Source: Rhabdophis nuchalis
Taxonomy: Eukaryota > Chordata > Lepidosauria > Squamata > Natricidae
NCBI GenBank assembly: GCA_039707465.1
Contig: CM077647.1
Location: forward strand, 114,950,610-115,014,609
Direction of reading: 5' to 3'
DNA length: 64,000 nucleotides
The notes under the pieces were generated by a model. That model saw only the letters and a program-made list of their open reading frames with translations. It searched no databases and was not told where the DNA came from. Position numbers and translations under genes: made by a program. Within the stretch, counting starts at the first letter, position 1. Each line of letters opens with the position of its first letter. Below are positions 46,980 through 58,783 of this stretch, one piece after another.

Positions 46980-47215
46980 AAGGTAAAGGTTCCCCGGCAC
47001 ATACATGCTAGTCGTTTCCAGCTCTAGAGGTGGTGCTTATCTCTATTTCAAAGCCAAAGAGCTAGCGCTGTCCGAAGATGTCTCCATGGTCATGTGGCCA
47101 GCATGACTAAACGCCGAAGGCGCATGGATCACTATTACCTTCCCATCAAAGTGATCCCTATTTGTCTACTTGTATTTTTACATACTTTCGAACTGCTAGG
47201 TTGGCATGCAATTTA
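46980..47215 (+). mobile_element. Interspersed repeat of the ggtaaaggttcccc type
   Basis: The text aaaggtaaaggttccccgg, gctgtccgaagatgtctcc, gtcatgtggccagcatgac and ctttcgaactgctaggttgg is a repeat I recognise as abundant in squamate sequence. Its class (SINE or other) I cannot state. Moderately diverged. Confidence 0.55.
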
Positions 47216-47219
47216 AAGG

Positions 47220-48710
47220 TACTAATGTAAAGAAAAAACTTTTGTTGCCATCACATAAACAAATGTTTTGGTAACAGGTTTTAGATGGTATACTGAAAAT
47301 ATTAGCTGTTTCTCTTTAAATAATGAATGTACACAGAAGTAAAAACAAATCTTAAGTATTTTACAGTTAAAGTTTTATTGAAATGGCATTTACTTCCGTG
47401 TCATTGAAAATTTATATATTTCTATTTCAAATTCTTGTTTGGAACTTGTCTTCTGTTGTTGCCTTACTTTTTTTAGACAAATCTCCCCATAAGCCTTATA
47501 GTAGTAAGTGGCAGTTTATAGATCTACTTAGAAATAAATTCCATGGATTAGTGAGATTTACTGGAAAATATTAAATCCATAGTGAATTCACAGAGTTCAT
47601 GGATCCACAACTTGTGGGTAAATCATACCAACTTTGTGCACTTGTATACCCATTCTGATTATCAGTAGTTCAATTTGAAACTCAGTTGTACTTATTTTAA
47701 ACATACTGATTTTAAGCTTATTTTAACTAATTTAATTTTGGGGAAATTTATTTGTTGAAGCAGCAAAGTTGAGTTTAGGATAATGAATGTATCCTGAAAT
47801 TAATTTTTGTCTGAAATAAATGCTAGCAAAATCTCAAGTGTTTACTGATCAAATTCCTATAACTAAAACATTAAAGTCTGGATGTTTCCAACATTATTTC
47901 CTGATGTGTTTATTGAGATTCAACCAAAAGAGCTATACAAGTATCATGTGATACAAGCTTTTTAGTAGATAGAACTGCCATATATGGTGATTGTTAAAAC
48001 AAAAGTAAATTATATGGAAGAATTAAAGAAATGCCTTGACTCTTCTGATTTCCCTCAAAGAGTAACTCACAGGATTTCTTGTTGGGGTTCTGCAAAATTT
48101 TTGGGTTCCATGATAAGTCACAAGGAGTTCCTTGGGAGATGATGATTTACTTGAAAAAAACAGAAACCCCACAAAAATGCTCTAACCTCCAATACTGAGA
48201 TGACCTGTGGAACTATACAAGTTGAGGAGAGAGGAGTGAACAAGAAGAAAAGAAGGAAGATGCAGGAGATGGTGAGAGAGCGTGCATAAGAAAGACATTT
48301 GCCAGGACCTCCATGCTGGAGCTCTACTTGTTAGTGCATATCTCTGTTTCTACAAGAACAGTGGCCTGAGAACTCTGCTGGTTCAAGCACCAGTGGCGGC
48401 AGCAGCCATCCAGAAAAGTGGGGGGGGGGGGAGGAAAATGAGGTGGGGGTGTAGGAAGAAGTTTCATTCTTTATTTTAATTTTTTTTTTAAATTCACATT
48501 TTTTAGTTTAATACATTTATGCAGGCCCATATGAATATAATAATTTTGTAACTTGTGGCATATATCTAAGCCCCTAATACACTCTGAAGCCTGAAAAATA
48601 TTTCAAGACTCAGAAGTTGGGAAAGGCTGCATCAATTAGTTACAACTAGGCATCGTAAGAAAAATAACTTGTTGAGTGTGTTACAGGAGATGTACAGCAA
48701 ACAGTATGTT
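47220..48710. other. Unannotated sequence
   Basis: Mostly without features. A segment at about 48080-48150 (ggttctgcaaaatttttggg) resembles a worn hAT-type repeat. A poly(G) run lies at 48420-48430. Confidence 0.4.
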
Positions 48711-48714
48711 CTCA

Positions 48715-48830
48715 TTCTCGATGATAAAGAGCGGGAGGCATCACCAACGGGTATTGTCACAGCCAATTGGTCCACAGACTGAGAGGAAGACTTTAAAAGG
48801 GGCTCCTGCTCCTCCTTTCCCCATTCCCTC
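48715..48830 (+). repeat. DIRS left inverted terminal repeat
   Basis: It begins ttctcgatgataaagagc. Its complement is found at 53797-53905 with few differences, and its outermost 38 bp again in the internal complementary region at 53616-53652. Confidence 0.85.
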
Positions 48831-48889
48831 TCAGTCTGTGGTCCAAGTGACTGGGAGGCTTCCTGCTCTTCAGATCGAGAAGTTGATGG

Positions 48890-49510
48890 AAAGAAAGAAA
48901 AGAAAGAGATCACAACTTAAGGATTGAAGCGTGGCTCCTGGGATTGCAGCAGCCAAGGAGATTGCGGGCTCGCAGCCTCCTTCGCGGAGAGCCGGATCGC
49001 CAGCGGCTGGCGACCGCAGCCACCCCAAGATCCGAATGGCAGGGCCGCGAGGTAAGTAACAGTGGCCCGATCGGAGGGGGAGAGAATCGAGTGCGGAGAA
49101 GCCTCCCGCATGCCGGGAGAGCCTTCCTAGCGGGGCACTGACCGGCGGGCCGCCTGATCTTCCCGCAACCGCCGGGGAGCCGAGGACATTGCCACCAACC
49201 CCCCTGCCTCTCTGCGCCTCGCGCCTCCCGCGAGGGCCCCCCCGCATCGACAGGGAGCGGGCGGCGGGCAACGGGCGCGTTACGGCGCGCGACGGGCGCG
49301 TTACGGCGCGACAGATTCCCTGGCGGCCTCTTGTAGCTCCACGTGCGGGCCGCCATCTTGGATTCACCACGTGGTTGCGGGCGGCCGGAAGTGGTGCGGT
49401 GCGCAGCCGAGGCAGCTCAGAGGAGAGCTTAAGGGCTGGCAATGGTTGATGACCGCTGGGAGCCGCACGGGCATCCCTATGGACTTGGCCGGCCGGGTGG
49501 ACAAGAGGCA
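48890..49510 (+). other. CpG-rich leader of the DIRS element
   Basis: This GC-rich stretch contains a tandem gcgacgggcgcgttacgg repeat near 49280-49310 and cgccatcttg near 49350. Position after the left terminal repeat suggests the leader and promoter of the DIRS element rather than a host CpG island. The 213-codon minus-strand ORF is compositional. Confidence 0.45.
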
Positions 49511-50946
49511 TTGGAGTAAGGTCAAAATCCGACCTCCACCCCCCCCCACTACCCCCCCAAAAAGGGGGGGGGAAGAAGCCTGGGTGAGTATCTTGTGGCT
49601 TTCCCCTAGCAGGAGACTCACAGGAACTCTGGTGGGGTCAAGGGCGGTCGCCATTAGCCCCAGGGGCAGCACACTGACTGGTCACTAAAGGTGACATTGG
49701 TTACTAAGCGAGGACCGCCAGCTGGGCAGCAACACTGAGGCCTGCAAGCCTCATCAGGGCACAGCAGGAGCCAGGAGCAGGGTCCTTCATGAGTCACAGC
49801 TCCAGAAGGCTAGACCCACCGGCTGCAAGGGGGAGAGTACTCCTGGCAGCAAGCCGCCTGTCAGACCCGGACTAAGCGTCCTTGGAAGTTGGTGCGAATG
49901 GCTGTTTGATGGCAGGAGGACATGGGCTCCAAGATGGCGGCCCCCGGCTCCTCCGGGGACACAGCTGGAATCTGGTCCCTGCAGCCTGGCCTACAGCCCT
50001 GCCAGAGGCACAAGGGAACCTCCAAGAAGGTTAAACCCCTCCGGAAGGTCTCTTCGGCATGAGGAGTTGCAACATAACACCTTATACCGTCTCAGAGGGG
50101 AGGAAACAGATAGCTATTCAACATCTTCTCAAGGCTTCCAGGGTTGGAGCATAGCAACTCCTGGAGACTACTTCTGTTCCACTGATAATTGTTCTAACTA
50201 TCAGATTTTTCTTCTCACAGAGCCTCAGTTGCTAGCAACAGCACGGACAGGGGAAGGGGCCACCTCCTCTCTCCTCTGAGGGGGCGGGAGGTCACCAGCC
50301 TGAAGGAGGCTAGAGAGGCCCCACAGCTGCACCTGGCCCTTGTCAGAGGTTCCCTGAAGGGAGGGGAAGAAATACCATGGCCGTAAGCCTACGGCCCAGA
50401 GATGAATTCAGGTGACAAGCAATTACAACGCAGCAAAAGACCTCGACTCCAGTACTGATAAATGGTTTCACTGGGTCAATATGTAGGACTTTCCCCCACT
50501 GGGGGAGAGGCAGAAAGGGGTGCCTGGCTCCACCTGAGAACCCCTCTGGTCATTCAAGGCTGGGGCGGGGACCAGGGGTGGCAGTTCCCCTGCACAGCAC
50601 ATGTATGGCGACTGGCCCTAGCTCCTATGGCAGGGAGGGTAAGGCCATTCCCTTGCTGAACTAGGTTTTCCCTTGGGTACACCAATGTTTCAGACATTGG
50701 GCCAAGACTCTGCGGCAGGGTTCGCCAGGAGTAGTTGGCTATCAGGCAGAGGGGTCCCCGGGGTGTGTGTGTTCCTGCCAGGCACAGGAGGCTCAGGCCT
50801 CAGATCGTAGGAAGGCTCAAATAGGGAAGGAAACTTCTGTGAGGTAACGGGTGTCTCCCGCCTCTTCTATCCTTCCGGTCTCCTCCCGTGTTTCCTATTA
50901 AGATGTCTAGTTCAATTTCATTGTAATTTTTACAACGACAATAAAG

Positions 50947-51050
<104 letters not shown>

Positions 51051-51162
51051 AGCCAAGTTGGCACTATGCCTGGAGACAACTGTGCGAGTGATAGCAACAG
51101 GACTTGTAGCCCCTTGTATGATCCAATGACAATAGAAATTATGCATACATATAGTTGCCATA

Positions 51163-51281
51163 GTCTACGGCCATACTACCCTGAACGCGCCCGATCCCGT
51201 CTGATCTCGGAAGCTAAGCAGGGTCAGGCCTGGTTAGTACTTGGATGGGAGACCGCCTGGGAATACCAGGTGTGGTAGGGA
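51163..51281 (+). rRNA. 5S rRNA-like sequence, probably a dispersed copy
   Basis: The segment from gtctacggccatactacc to gggaataccaggtgtggtag corresponds to vertebrate 5S rRNA along its whole length, about 119 nt, with only a handful of apparent differences. The internal pol III control regions are intact: box A agctaagcagggtc and box C tggatgggagaccgcct. The 3' end differs from the usual ctgtaggct. It is followed by purines, not the T-run terminator a functional gene needs. It lies alone inside the DIRS element rather than in a tandem array. A 5S-headed SINE is the alternative, but no SINE body was recognised downstream. Confidence 0.85.
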
Positions 51282-51499
51282 GACAGAGACAGGGCCCACG
51301 CCAAAGATCCTCCGGAGCGGATAACAGATAGTGGGCAATTTCTTCTTCAGGCCCAGTGCCCATCTCCCATGGCAGGTCACAGGGTGTCTTCCACCTGGCA
51401 CTAAGACGCTGGTATCTCTCACTACACGCCTCTGATAATAGGCAAGAGTTTGTTTCAGGCTGGGTCAGGGTATTAGATGCAAATACGACCGCACCTGTC

Positions 51500-51720
51500 C
51501 CCTTAATCCCTTTTGTTGGTTCTACTTTCAGGAATACAGCTACTCCCTCAGCGGAGATCAGAGACACCAGGCGATAACAGACGAGTTTCAGGCAGGAGTA
51601 GCCTGGGCATTAAGAGCGGCTAGGACGGCCCCTCTCCCTTTTAACCTTTCTTGTCTGTTCTACTTTCAGGGTTGCAACAAGCCCCTACAGGGGGCATCAG
51701 AGGCACCAGGCTAGTACCAA
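51500..51720 (+). repeat. Tandem repeat with splice-acceptor-like motif in DIRS
   Basis: The text tctactttcagg occurs at 51521 and 51659, in a loosely repeated unit of about 138 bp that includes cttttnncctt pyrimidine runs before it and agaggcaccaggc-like text after it. It resembles two 3' splice sites. Confidence 0.45.
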
Positions 51721-51828
51721 AACGGTAGAGGCAAGAGCAGACACAGGTTTTCGACCATCAGAAAGACAGCTCCCTCAGAAGCGAGCTTCCCAGGTAGCAG
51801 GGAGGTAGGGCATCACTAACCACTCGGA

Positions 51829-52430
51829 CCATGGATGTGAGCCTCTGGGGTTGGGGCGCACTAACGGGGTCAAAGATGGCACAAGGTCGGTGGCCCCCAG
51901 CAGACTTGCGCCACAACATAAACTAGCTTAGGCTAAAGGCGACGCCCTGCGTCAGGTCAGAAGGACCAGGTAAGGCCATGGGTTATTCCTCACAGACACA
52001 TAGCAACGAAGGCACATGTCAACAAGCAAGGCGGACTCATTTGAGAGCCCGATGGATAGAAACACGCAGATTGATGACATGGGTGGAGAGACGGATCCAG
52101 TCCTTAGTGGCGGACCACATCCCGGGACAAGGGTCCACCAGGCTGAAGGACTCAGCCAGAGCACAGTGGATCACGGGGAGTGGAAGTTCGAACTGAATGC
52201 CTTCAGGCGAGTATGTTCCAGGTTTGGGACTCCAATGGCCGATCGGTCACGACGCCGGAGAATGATCAACTGGACTGCTTCATCACCGGATACCAGACGC
52301 GGGGAGCCGAGGACATGGATGCACTTTGCTGCCGGTGGCCGACCGGCCTTCTCTATACTTTCCCTTCCCTTCCCCCTCTCCAGGGCATGGTCAGGAAGAT
52401 AGGACAGAAGGTGACGAAATGATCCGCATA
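51829..52430 (+). pseudogene. DIRS RNase H region remnant
   Basis: Frames give TMDVSLWGWGALTGSK (the first RNase H acidic box), QGRWPPADLRHNIN, then THLRARWIETRRLMTWVERR, IQSLVADHIPGQGSTRLKD and, after a frameshift, GEWKFELNAFRRVCSRFGTP and MADR. These match the RNase H and connection part of DIRS polyproteins (the HIPGxxNxxAD and EWxLxxxxFxxxxxxxGxPxxDLFA boxes). The middle RNase H residues (YSDN) are mutated to YSSQ and the LELKA helix carries a stop. The reverse transcriptase expected just upstream is absent. Confidence 0.7.
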
Positions 52431-52479
52431 GCCAGATTGGCCAAGGAGACCGTGGTACACGGCTCTGGGCCAGCTGCCC

Positions 52480-53560
52480 GTGTCAGCATCTTGGAGGATC
52501 CCGAGCGAGATAGTCCGGCTACACCAGGGGGTATACCGCCACCCAGAACTCGGGTGGTCGAAGCTAACTGCCAGGCACTTGAACGTGAGTCATGGCCACC
52601 CGGGAGGAGCTCGGCGGTCCTACAGGACCAGGATTGTAACACTACCGGGTCGGTGGTTGGAAGATGGTGTGACGAGGACTCAATCGTGGCACGGAAGCAC
52701 CTGCGCTGCAGGTGCTGGGTTTTCGCAGAAAAGACTAGGCAAGGGGCTGGCATACAGTTCCTGACGCAGACAAACTGCGGCCCCGGCAACAATTTCCCCG
52801 GGGGAAGGGCTTCCTCCGATGGCACAGCAACCTTGATAGGCGCTTCCTCAAGGGAGCTGCCAGCAACTCCGCCGGTGGTGCACAGGTTCCCTTCGGGGGA
52901 CCTGCCCTTGGTACTTCAGGCCCTAGCAGAGGTTCCATTTGAGCAGATCCGGTCGGTAGCCCGACACAGGTTAACTGGAGGTTACCTTCTGGTAGCCATC
53001 ACATCAGCGAGACGTGCCTCTAAACTGAGTGACCGGTCTTCCAGGAAAGATCTATGCATCTCACACTGATGGGGTCATCCTACGACTAGACCTGACCTTC
53101 CTACCAGAGGTCCACTTCCTCTTCCGTAGGATGCCGGGACCGGGCTCCCGGATTTTGTCCATCCCCCACTCATGGTAGAGAGCGACAGTTGCACAGGTTA
53201 GGGAGCAGGAGGGCCCTTCGGATCTACCTCAGGCGAACGGCGGTTTCGCAGATCAGAGGCGCTCCTGGTATCATTCCAACCTTCGCGCCTGGGGAATAGA
53301 GTGACCCCAGCACCGTGAGCAGGTGGTTGAGGAAGGACATAGCCATAGCCTATGAACCCTAGGCCAGGGGACCCCTGCTGGGGGGCACGGCTTCCTCTAC
53401 CCGTAGTGGGGCCACAACGGCCTGGGGGACCAGAGCCTCATCCAAAGATATGTAAGCGACATCGGATCGAGGCCACGCCCTTCAGGCACTACAAACTAGA
53501 TGGCTACGTCTGGGCCAAAGCGGCCTTCGGCTGGAGAATTTGGCAGCAGGGAGTGGCAGG
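52480..53560 (+). pseudogene. DIRS tyrosine recombinase remnant
   Basis: Readable pieces are IPSEIVRLHQGVYRHPELGW, WLEDGVTRTQSW, LGKGLAYSS (N-terminal core-binding part), then FPSGDLPLVLQALAEVPFEQ, YLLVAITSARRASKLSD with the first catalytic Arg (about 52980-53020), DGVILRLDLTFLPEV, RRALRIYLRRTAVSQI, a worn HxxR box near 53385 and ATPFRHYKLDGYVWAKAAFG holding the nucleophilic Tyr (about 53490). The enzyme would join the circular cDNA to target DNA through a phosphotyrosine intermediate. Frameshifts between about 52570 and 52780 and after 53070 inactivate it. Confidence 0.85.
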
Positions 53561-53615
53561 GCTGCCGCAACAGTTACATAAGTTCTCCCTCCCTAGGACG
53601 TTAGCTGGGGTACGT

Positions 53616-53709
53616 CCCGTTGGTGACACCTCCCGCTCTTTATCATCGAGAACGATCGTTGGTACTTACCTGAACGTCGGTTCTGATGATAAAGACGGGA
53701 GGCGTCACC
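53616..53709 (+). repeat. DIRS internal complementary region (ICR)
   Basis: The first part (53616-53652) is the complement of the left outer end (48715-48752). The second (53651-53709) is the complement of the right outer end (53881-53939), joined with a shared AA. In DIRS replication this region is thought to bring the ends together to make a circle. Only a couple of mismatches are seen. Confidence 0.85.
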
Positions 53710-53796
53710 TCCCACCCTAGTTTAGTTAGGGGCGGCGTGGACTTGTTTCTGGTTGTAAGTTTGTTTATTTCAGTGTGGCTTGTTCATGCGACATCG

Positions 53797-53939
53797 AGGG
53801 AATGGGGAAAGGAGGAACAGGAGCCCCTTTTAAAGTCTTCCTCTCAGTCTGTGGACCAATTGGCTGTGACAATACCCGTTGGTGACGCCTCCCGTCTTTA
53901 TCATCAGAACCGACGTTCAGTTAAGTACCAACGATCGTT
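53797..53939 (-). repeat. DIRS right inverted terminal repeat
   Basis: It is complementary to the left repeat over 53797-53905 and extends about 34 bp further to accaacgatcgtt. The extension is represented only in the internal complementary region. Confidence 0.85.
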
Positions 53940-54289
53940 CCATATTTATTTGTTTTAGTACATGTTAATGTTAATTTGTACTGTAGCATTACCTTTCTGC
54001 TAATAATTTTATGAATTCATTTCAGCTAGGTTATTGTGTAGAATATGCATTGGTTTGGTGGTTCCAACATAAACTATCTATAAGCAACATTGCTGCTACT
54101 AGATCTCTCTTTCTATTGCATTTGAATCTGCTGAGAGTCCAGAGAAATAGCCAGTTCTGAGAGCAAAAACAGTTCAGGACACTTAGTTCTAGGGAATCCT
54201 CATTGCATGGAGGGGTTGCTGGGGCTGCAGCAAAACCCTGAAGCCGAGCTGTGTTACTGAGTATTCACCCACGGCCAGGCCAGGCCAGG

Positions 54290-54769
54290 CAAAGCAAGGC
54301 AAGTTGAACCCAGGCAAAGCAAGACGAGATGGCAAGCCGTCGACAATTGCAAACATGGCTGGAAAAAGACAACACCTGTTCCCAACAAGCACCCCTCCCC
54401 ACTCTAAATCTTATTCCCCAGGTAAGCCTTGTGATGAGAGGCGGGGCACCCTCCTCCCAAGTCATCTGCCCTGCCCTGCTCCTGCCTCCATTCTCTGTGC
54501 TTGAGGATCGGGTAGGGGAGGAAATTGTTCTTTTTTGGAGCTCCTACTCCACTACTCTTTCCATCTCATCCCCCTCACTCGGTCATCCCGCACCTTTTCT
54601 CCTTCGTGGGCAACCCTTTCAAGACCTGAGGGACCAAGGATTGCCTTGTCCTGCTTCTCTGGTCATTCCTCTGGGGCCAGTTAGGCTGCACCATGCTCCT
54701 TCATTGTCCCTGACTCCGTCTTGTCATCTTCCTCAAATCCAGGCTCCAATGGGGCCATGACAAGAACTA
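54290..54769. other. Short tandem repeats and unassigned sequence before L2 copy B
   Basis: An imperfect (ggcca)/(ggcaaagcaa) repeat lies at 54272-54320. The remainder is pyrimidine-rich with a 143-codon ORF (54329-54760) that shows no domain. It may be a 5' extension of L2 copy B, but no match in copy A confirms this. Confidence 0.3.
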
Positions 54770-57700
54770 TGTTGGCCAAACAGGAAGAAAACTATCAACT
54801 ATCAGAAGCGGAAACTAAGGGGTTTTTAGTAAAAAAATTAATTTATGTTTTAAGGGGTCCCAGGGAGGGGGAGGGTGAATCTAGAATTAGGGTGGTGGGT
54901 GAGGGGGAAAACCCACCAGGGAATGTTTTTAGGCCGGCTAGGGGCCTTGCGGGGAGGGTGTAGGGTCTAAAATTGGGGATGGGGTGAAGGTCTGTCCAAA
55001 AGAGGGTTATTCCATTTGCACTGTGAGTGGGAGGGGCAGGTATGGCAGGAGCCGAGGGCCATATCATGTAAGGGGAGGGCGCACTTGCTGTCCTCGAGCG
55101 GTGGCGCGCTCTGGCCTTCATGGCTCCCCTTGCGGCCCAGGAGGCTTAGGATCTCAGGGCCTGGGTCTTCGGCTGCTGTTGTGTAACGCCAGGTCCATGG
55201 TCAATAAAGCTCCCCTCATCCACGATCTAATTTTGGAGGGGTGTGCGGACCTAGCGGGCATTACGGAGACCTGGTTGGGCCAAGAGGGGGGGTGCCCCTT
55301 GTTGAAATGTGCTCACCGGGTTACCATGCATTTCACCAGCCAAGAGCCCAGGGTCGGGGTGGTGGGTGGTGGCGGTGGTTATAAAGGAGAGTCTGGATCC
55401 GAGGGAGACCACTGGGCCTCAGATAGCCGGATGTGAGTCCCTCTGTGTGAAGTGGAGTCATAGGAGGCAGCTAGGCTTGCTGATTGTGTACCTGGCTCCC
55501 CGCTATGTATCAGCAGCCCTACCCGAACTTCTCAATGTGATAGCCGAGGTGGGGGATGTTAGTCATGGGGGATTTCAACCTGCCATCGGTAGGTGAGACA
55601 TCTGAGATGGCACGGGAGTTCATGGCCTCCATGACGGCCATGGACCTGACTCAGTTAATTCATGACCCCACCCACACTGGAAGACGCACACTGGACCTTG
55701 CTTTTGTCTCTGGCCAGTGGTTGAGTGATCTTGGTTTAGGAGAAATAGTCATTGAACCCCTGTCATGGTCAGATCACTCTCTCCTTCGGCTCGATTTTCC
55801 AACCGTTGCACCCCACTGCGGGGACGCGGAACCGGAATCGGTGAGATGGTTCCGCTCCAGGCGCCTGATGGACCCTGAGAGGTTCCAGATGGAGCTTGGG
55901 CTGATACCTGAGACCCTGACCCACGACTCGACTGAGGACCTGGTGGCCGCTTGGAACATTGCGGCCCCGGGGGCCCTGGACCGGGTCGTGCCTTTGTGGC
56001 CTCTCACCCAGCGCCGAACCACCTTTGTTCCTTGGTTTTCTGAGGAGTTGAGGGTGATGAAGCGTCGGAAGAGATGCCTAGAGAGTGGTTGGAGGGCCAC
56101 CCGCTCCAAATCTGACCGGACACTGGTAAGGTCCTATTTGAAGATCTACCTAGTGGCGATAAGAGTGGCGAAACGTAATTATTTCTCCGCTCTTGTCGCG
56201 TCTGCAGATAACCGATCAGCCGCCCTGTTTGGGGTGACCTGCTCCCTTCTTCATCTGATGGCGCGGGATGCTCCCTTGCAGTGTCGAGCGGAGGGTTTTG
56301 GGCATTATCGATCGATCAGATTCAGGACGGGTTGGCCTCCGACTGGACTAGTTCCGACGAGCTGACGGAGGCAGGTCTTGAGAATGTCATCTGGGAGGAT
56401 TTCGATCCTGTGACTCCCAAGGACATGGACAGGGTGCTGGGGCGGCTGAACGCCACCACATGTTTATTGGACCCGTGTCCCTCCTGGTTGGTACTGGCCT
56501 CCGGAGAGGTCACATGAGGCTGGCTCCAGGGAATTATCAACGCTTCTTTGAGGGAGGGGTTTCTGCCAGCTGCCTTGAAAGAGGTGGTGGTGAGGCCCCT
56601 CCTAAAAAAGCCCTCTATGGATCCGGCTGTTTTGGCCAACTATCGTCCTGTCTCCAACCTTCGTTTAATCGCGAAGGTTGTTGAGAGTGTGGTGGCACGA
56701 CAACTCCCTCGGCACCTGGATGAAGCTGTCTATCTGGACTCACGCCAGTCCGGCTTTCGGCTTGGGTACAGCACGGAGACGCCATTGGTCGCATTGGTTG
56801 ATGATCTCTGGAGGGCCCGGGATAGAGGTTTTTCATCTATCCTGGTCCTGTTAGATCTCTCAGCGGTTTTTGATACCATCGACCATGGTAGCATGCTGCA
56901 CCGGTTAAGGGAGTTGGGGGTGAGGGTCACCGTTTTACGGTGGTTCTCCTATCTCTCTGACCGGTCGCAGTTCGTGTTGGCAGGGGGACAGAGGTTGATG
57001 TCAAGGGGCGTCACTTGTGGGGTCCACAGGGGTCGGTCCTCTCTCCCCTCCTGTTCAACATCTATATGAAGCCGTTGGGTGAGGTCATCTGTGGTTTTGG
57101 GGTGGAGTTCCATCAGTACGCTGATGACACTCAGCTGTACATCTCTACTCCGGACCACCCCAATGATGCCGTGGAAGTGATGTCTCGGTGTCTGGAGGCA
57201 ATGCGAATCTGGATGGGGAGGAACAGGCTTCGACTCTACCCATCCAAGACCGAGTGGCTGTGGCTTCCGGCGTCACAGTATAGTCAGCTGATGCCATCTC
57301 TGACCATCGGGGGTGAGACATTGGCCCCCGCAGAGAGGGCTCGCAATCTGGGTGTCCTCCTGGACTCTCGGCTGTCTCTAGAAGATCACATGACAGCCGT
57401 GGCCAGGGGGGCTTTCTATCAGGTCTGCCTGATACACCAGTTGTGCCCCTTTCTGGATCATGACACCTTACGCACGGTCACCCAAGCCCTCGTCACCTCC
57501 CGTCTGGACTATTGTAACGCTCTCTACATGCGGCTTCCCATGAGGTGCACCCGGAGGCTCCAGTTAGTTCAGAATGCGGCCACGCAGGGGATTCTGGGAG
57601 CATCTAGATGCTCCCATGTGACACCTCTCCTGCGTGAGCTGCACTGGCTGCGTGTGGCTTTCCAGGTGCGCTTCATGGTACTAGTGACCATCTTTAAAGC

Positions 57701-58152
57701 GCTCCATGGCAAGGGACCTGGCTACCTGCAAGACTGCCTCCTGCTGCCAAATACATCCCACCGATCAGTTCGCTCCCACAGAGAGGGCCTCCTCAAGGTG
57801 CCGTTGGCCAGACAATGCCAGCTGGCGACCCCCAGGGGGAGAGCCTTCTCTGTGGCAGCTCCCGCCCTCTGGAATGACCTATCCCCTGGACTACGGACAA
57901 TCTCGGACCTACATCTCTTCCGTCAGGCCCTGAGGATGCATTTATTCTGTGCTGCCGGCCTGTCGTAGTTTTAAAAGGATTTTAAAGTAATTTTAGCATG
58001 GGATTTTAAATATGTAGGCCAAATTTATTTAATATTTTTTAATATATTCTTTTAGATTTTGTATCACCAATTTTACTGTGGCTGTACACCGCCCTGAGAC
58101 CCGAAAGGGAGAAGGGCGGTATACAAATCAAATAAAACAAACTAAACTAAAC
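54770..58152 (+). mobile_element. L2-like LINE (copy B), second subfamily
   Basis: It has the same plan as copy A. The 5' UTR shares aggggttttt and gtcccagggaggggg; a broken endonuclease and RT follow, then a 3' UTR with the terminal hairpin caccgccctgagaccc / gaagggcggtatac and a (AAACT)n-like tail to 58152. At protein level it is clearly diverged from copies A and C, so it is a different subfamily. It directly abuts the Penelope-like fragment downstream. No target duplication was found. Confidence 0.85.
55170..57967 (+). pseudogene. L2 copy B ORF2 (endonuclease, RT, C-terminus), multiply frameshifted
   Basis: Pieces in order are [20 protein letters not shown] and [11 protein letters not shown] (55170-55290), GDFNLPSVGETSEMA (from about 55568), SDHSLLRLDFP (about 55770), [16 protein letters not shown] (about 56637), [32 protein letters not shown] (motif A), motif B broken at the GVPQG codons near 57020, YADDTQLYIS (motif C, about 57117), then SRLDYCNALYMRLPMR, LRELHWLRVAFQVR, RSHREGLLKVPLAR and ALRMHLFCAAGLS with the stop near 57966. 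Frameshifts fall near 55310, 55545, 56290, 56515 and 57020. Confidence 0.8.
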
Positions 58153-58783
58153 CAGACTGCACAAACCCTTCCTGGCTATCAAAAAACAAGACCTATTATC
58201 CCTCACGTCCATCCATGAAGATTCGGAAGGACACAAATTTGATCTAACTGGGATCACAGTTGTAATCTGTGAAATCAAGAAGGGAATTCAAGGTGAAATC
58301 AAGAATGGAATTCTTTGAAACCTGGGTTTCCACCAATGCAAATAAACAAGACATATTGACATTGACCCAGTCTACCAATCACCGAGAACAAAAAAACTGC
58401 ATCAACAGATAGTATTTAAAATGAAAAACAGACTATGCAACAACAAAAACCACAACCTATCAGGTTATAGGAAATCGGACCACATCTCAGTAACAACAAC
58501 CAGCTATTCAAACACACCATTACCAGATCATGACTCAGAAGTATCCGAACAAACAACACTAATTTACATCACACAGACAGTACTTAAAAGCAAAGACCAT
58601 GCCTCAGTAACAGCCAATCAAACAGTCTGAAGTCATACCATGACTCTGAAGAAGCTGAACAAACAACCCCCACACTAATTTGCATCACATAAAACAGTAT
58701 TTAAAGACCAGTACTTTGACAAACAGGCACAATTCAAAGCATGCTGATGATGTCTCCTTGAATGGTGGCGAAACATTTGCAAA
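58153..58783 (+). mobile_element. Penelope-like element 3' part, truncated by L2 copy C
   Basis: Coding remnants at 58165-58390 read HKPFLAIKKQDLLSL, SIHEDSEGHKFDL, then KTKNGIL and IDIDPVYQSPR. This resembles the C-terminal GIY-YIG endonuclease region of Penelope-like elements, where HxxxxxHxFDW and a late DPxYQ box occur. After an AC-rich 3' part comes CTGATGA (58744), a hairpin-forming segment and CGAAAC (58769), the order seen in hammerhead ribozymes reported in this group. The fragment stops where L2 text begins at about 58784. Assignment is by memory of the family and moderate. Confidence 0.6.

Noticed and set aside
48870..49511. 213-codon minus-strand ORF in GC-rich sequence
   Set aside because: It lies in the DIRS leader; high GC removes stop codons, and no domain or conserved pattern is visible.
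51066..51278. 70-codon ORF reading across the 5S-like sequence
   Set aside because: The nucleotide sequence is explained by 5S rRNA; the frame is incidental.
52391..52825. 144-codon minus-strand ORF
   Set aside because: It is antisense to the DIRS RNase H and recombinase remnants, which explain the sequence.
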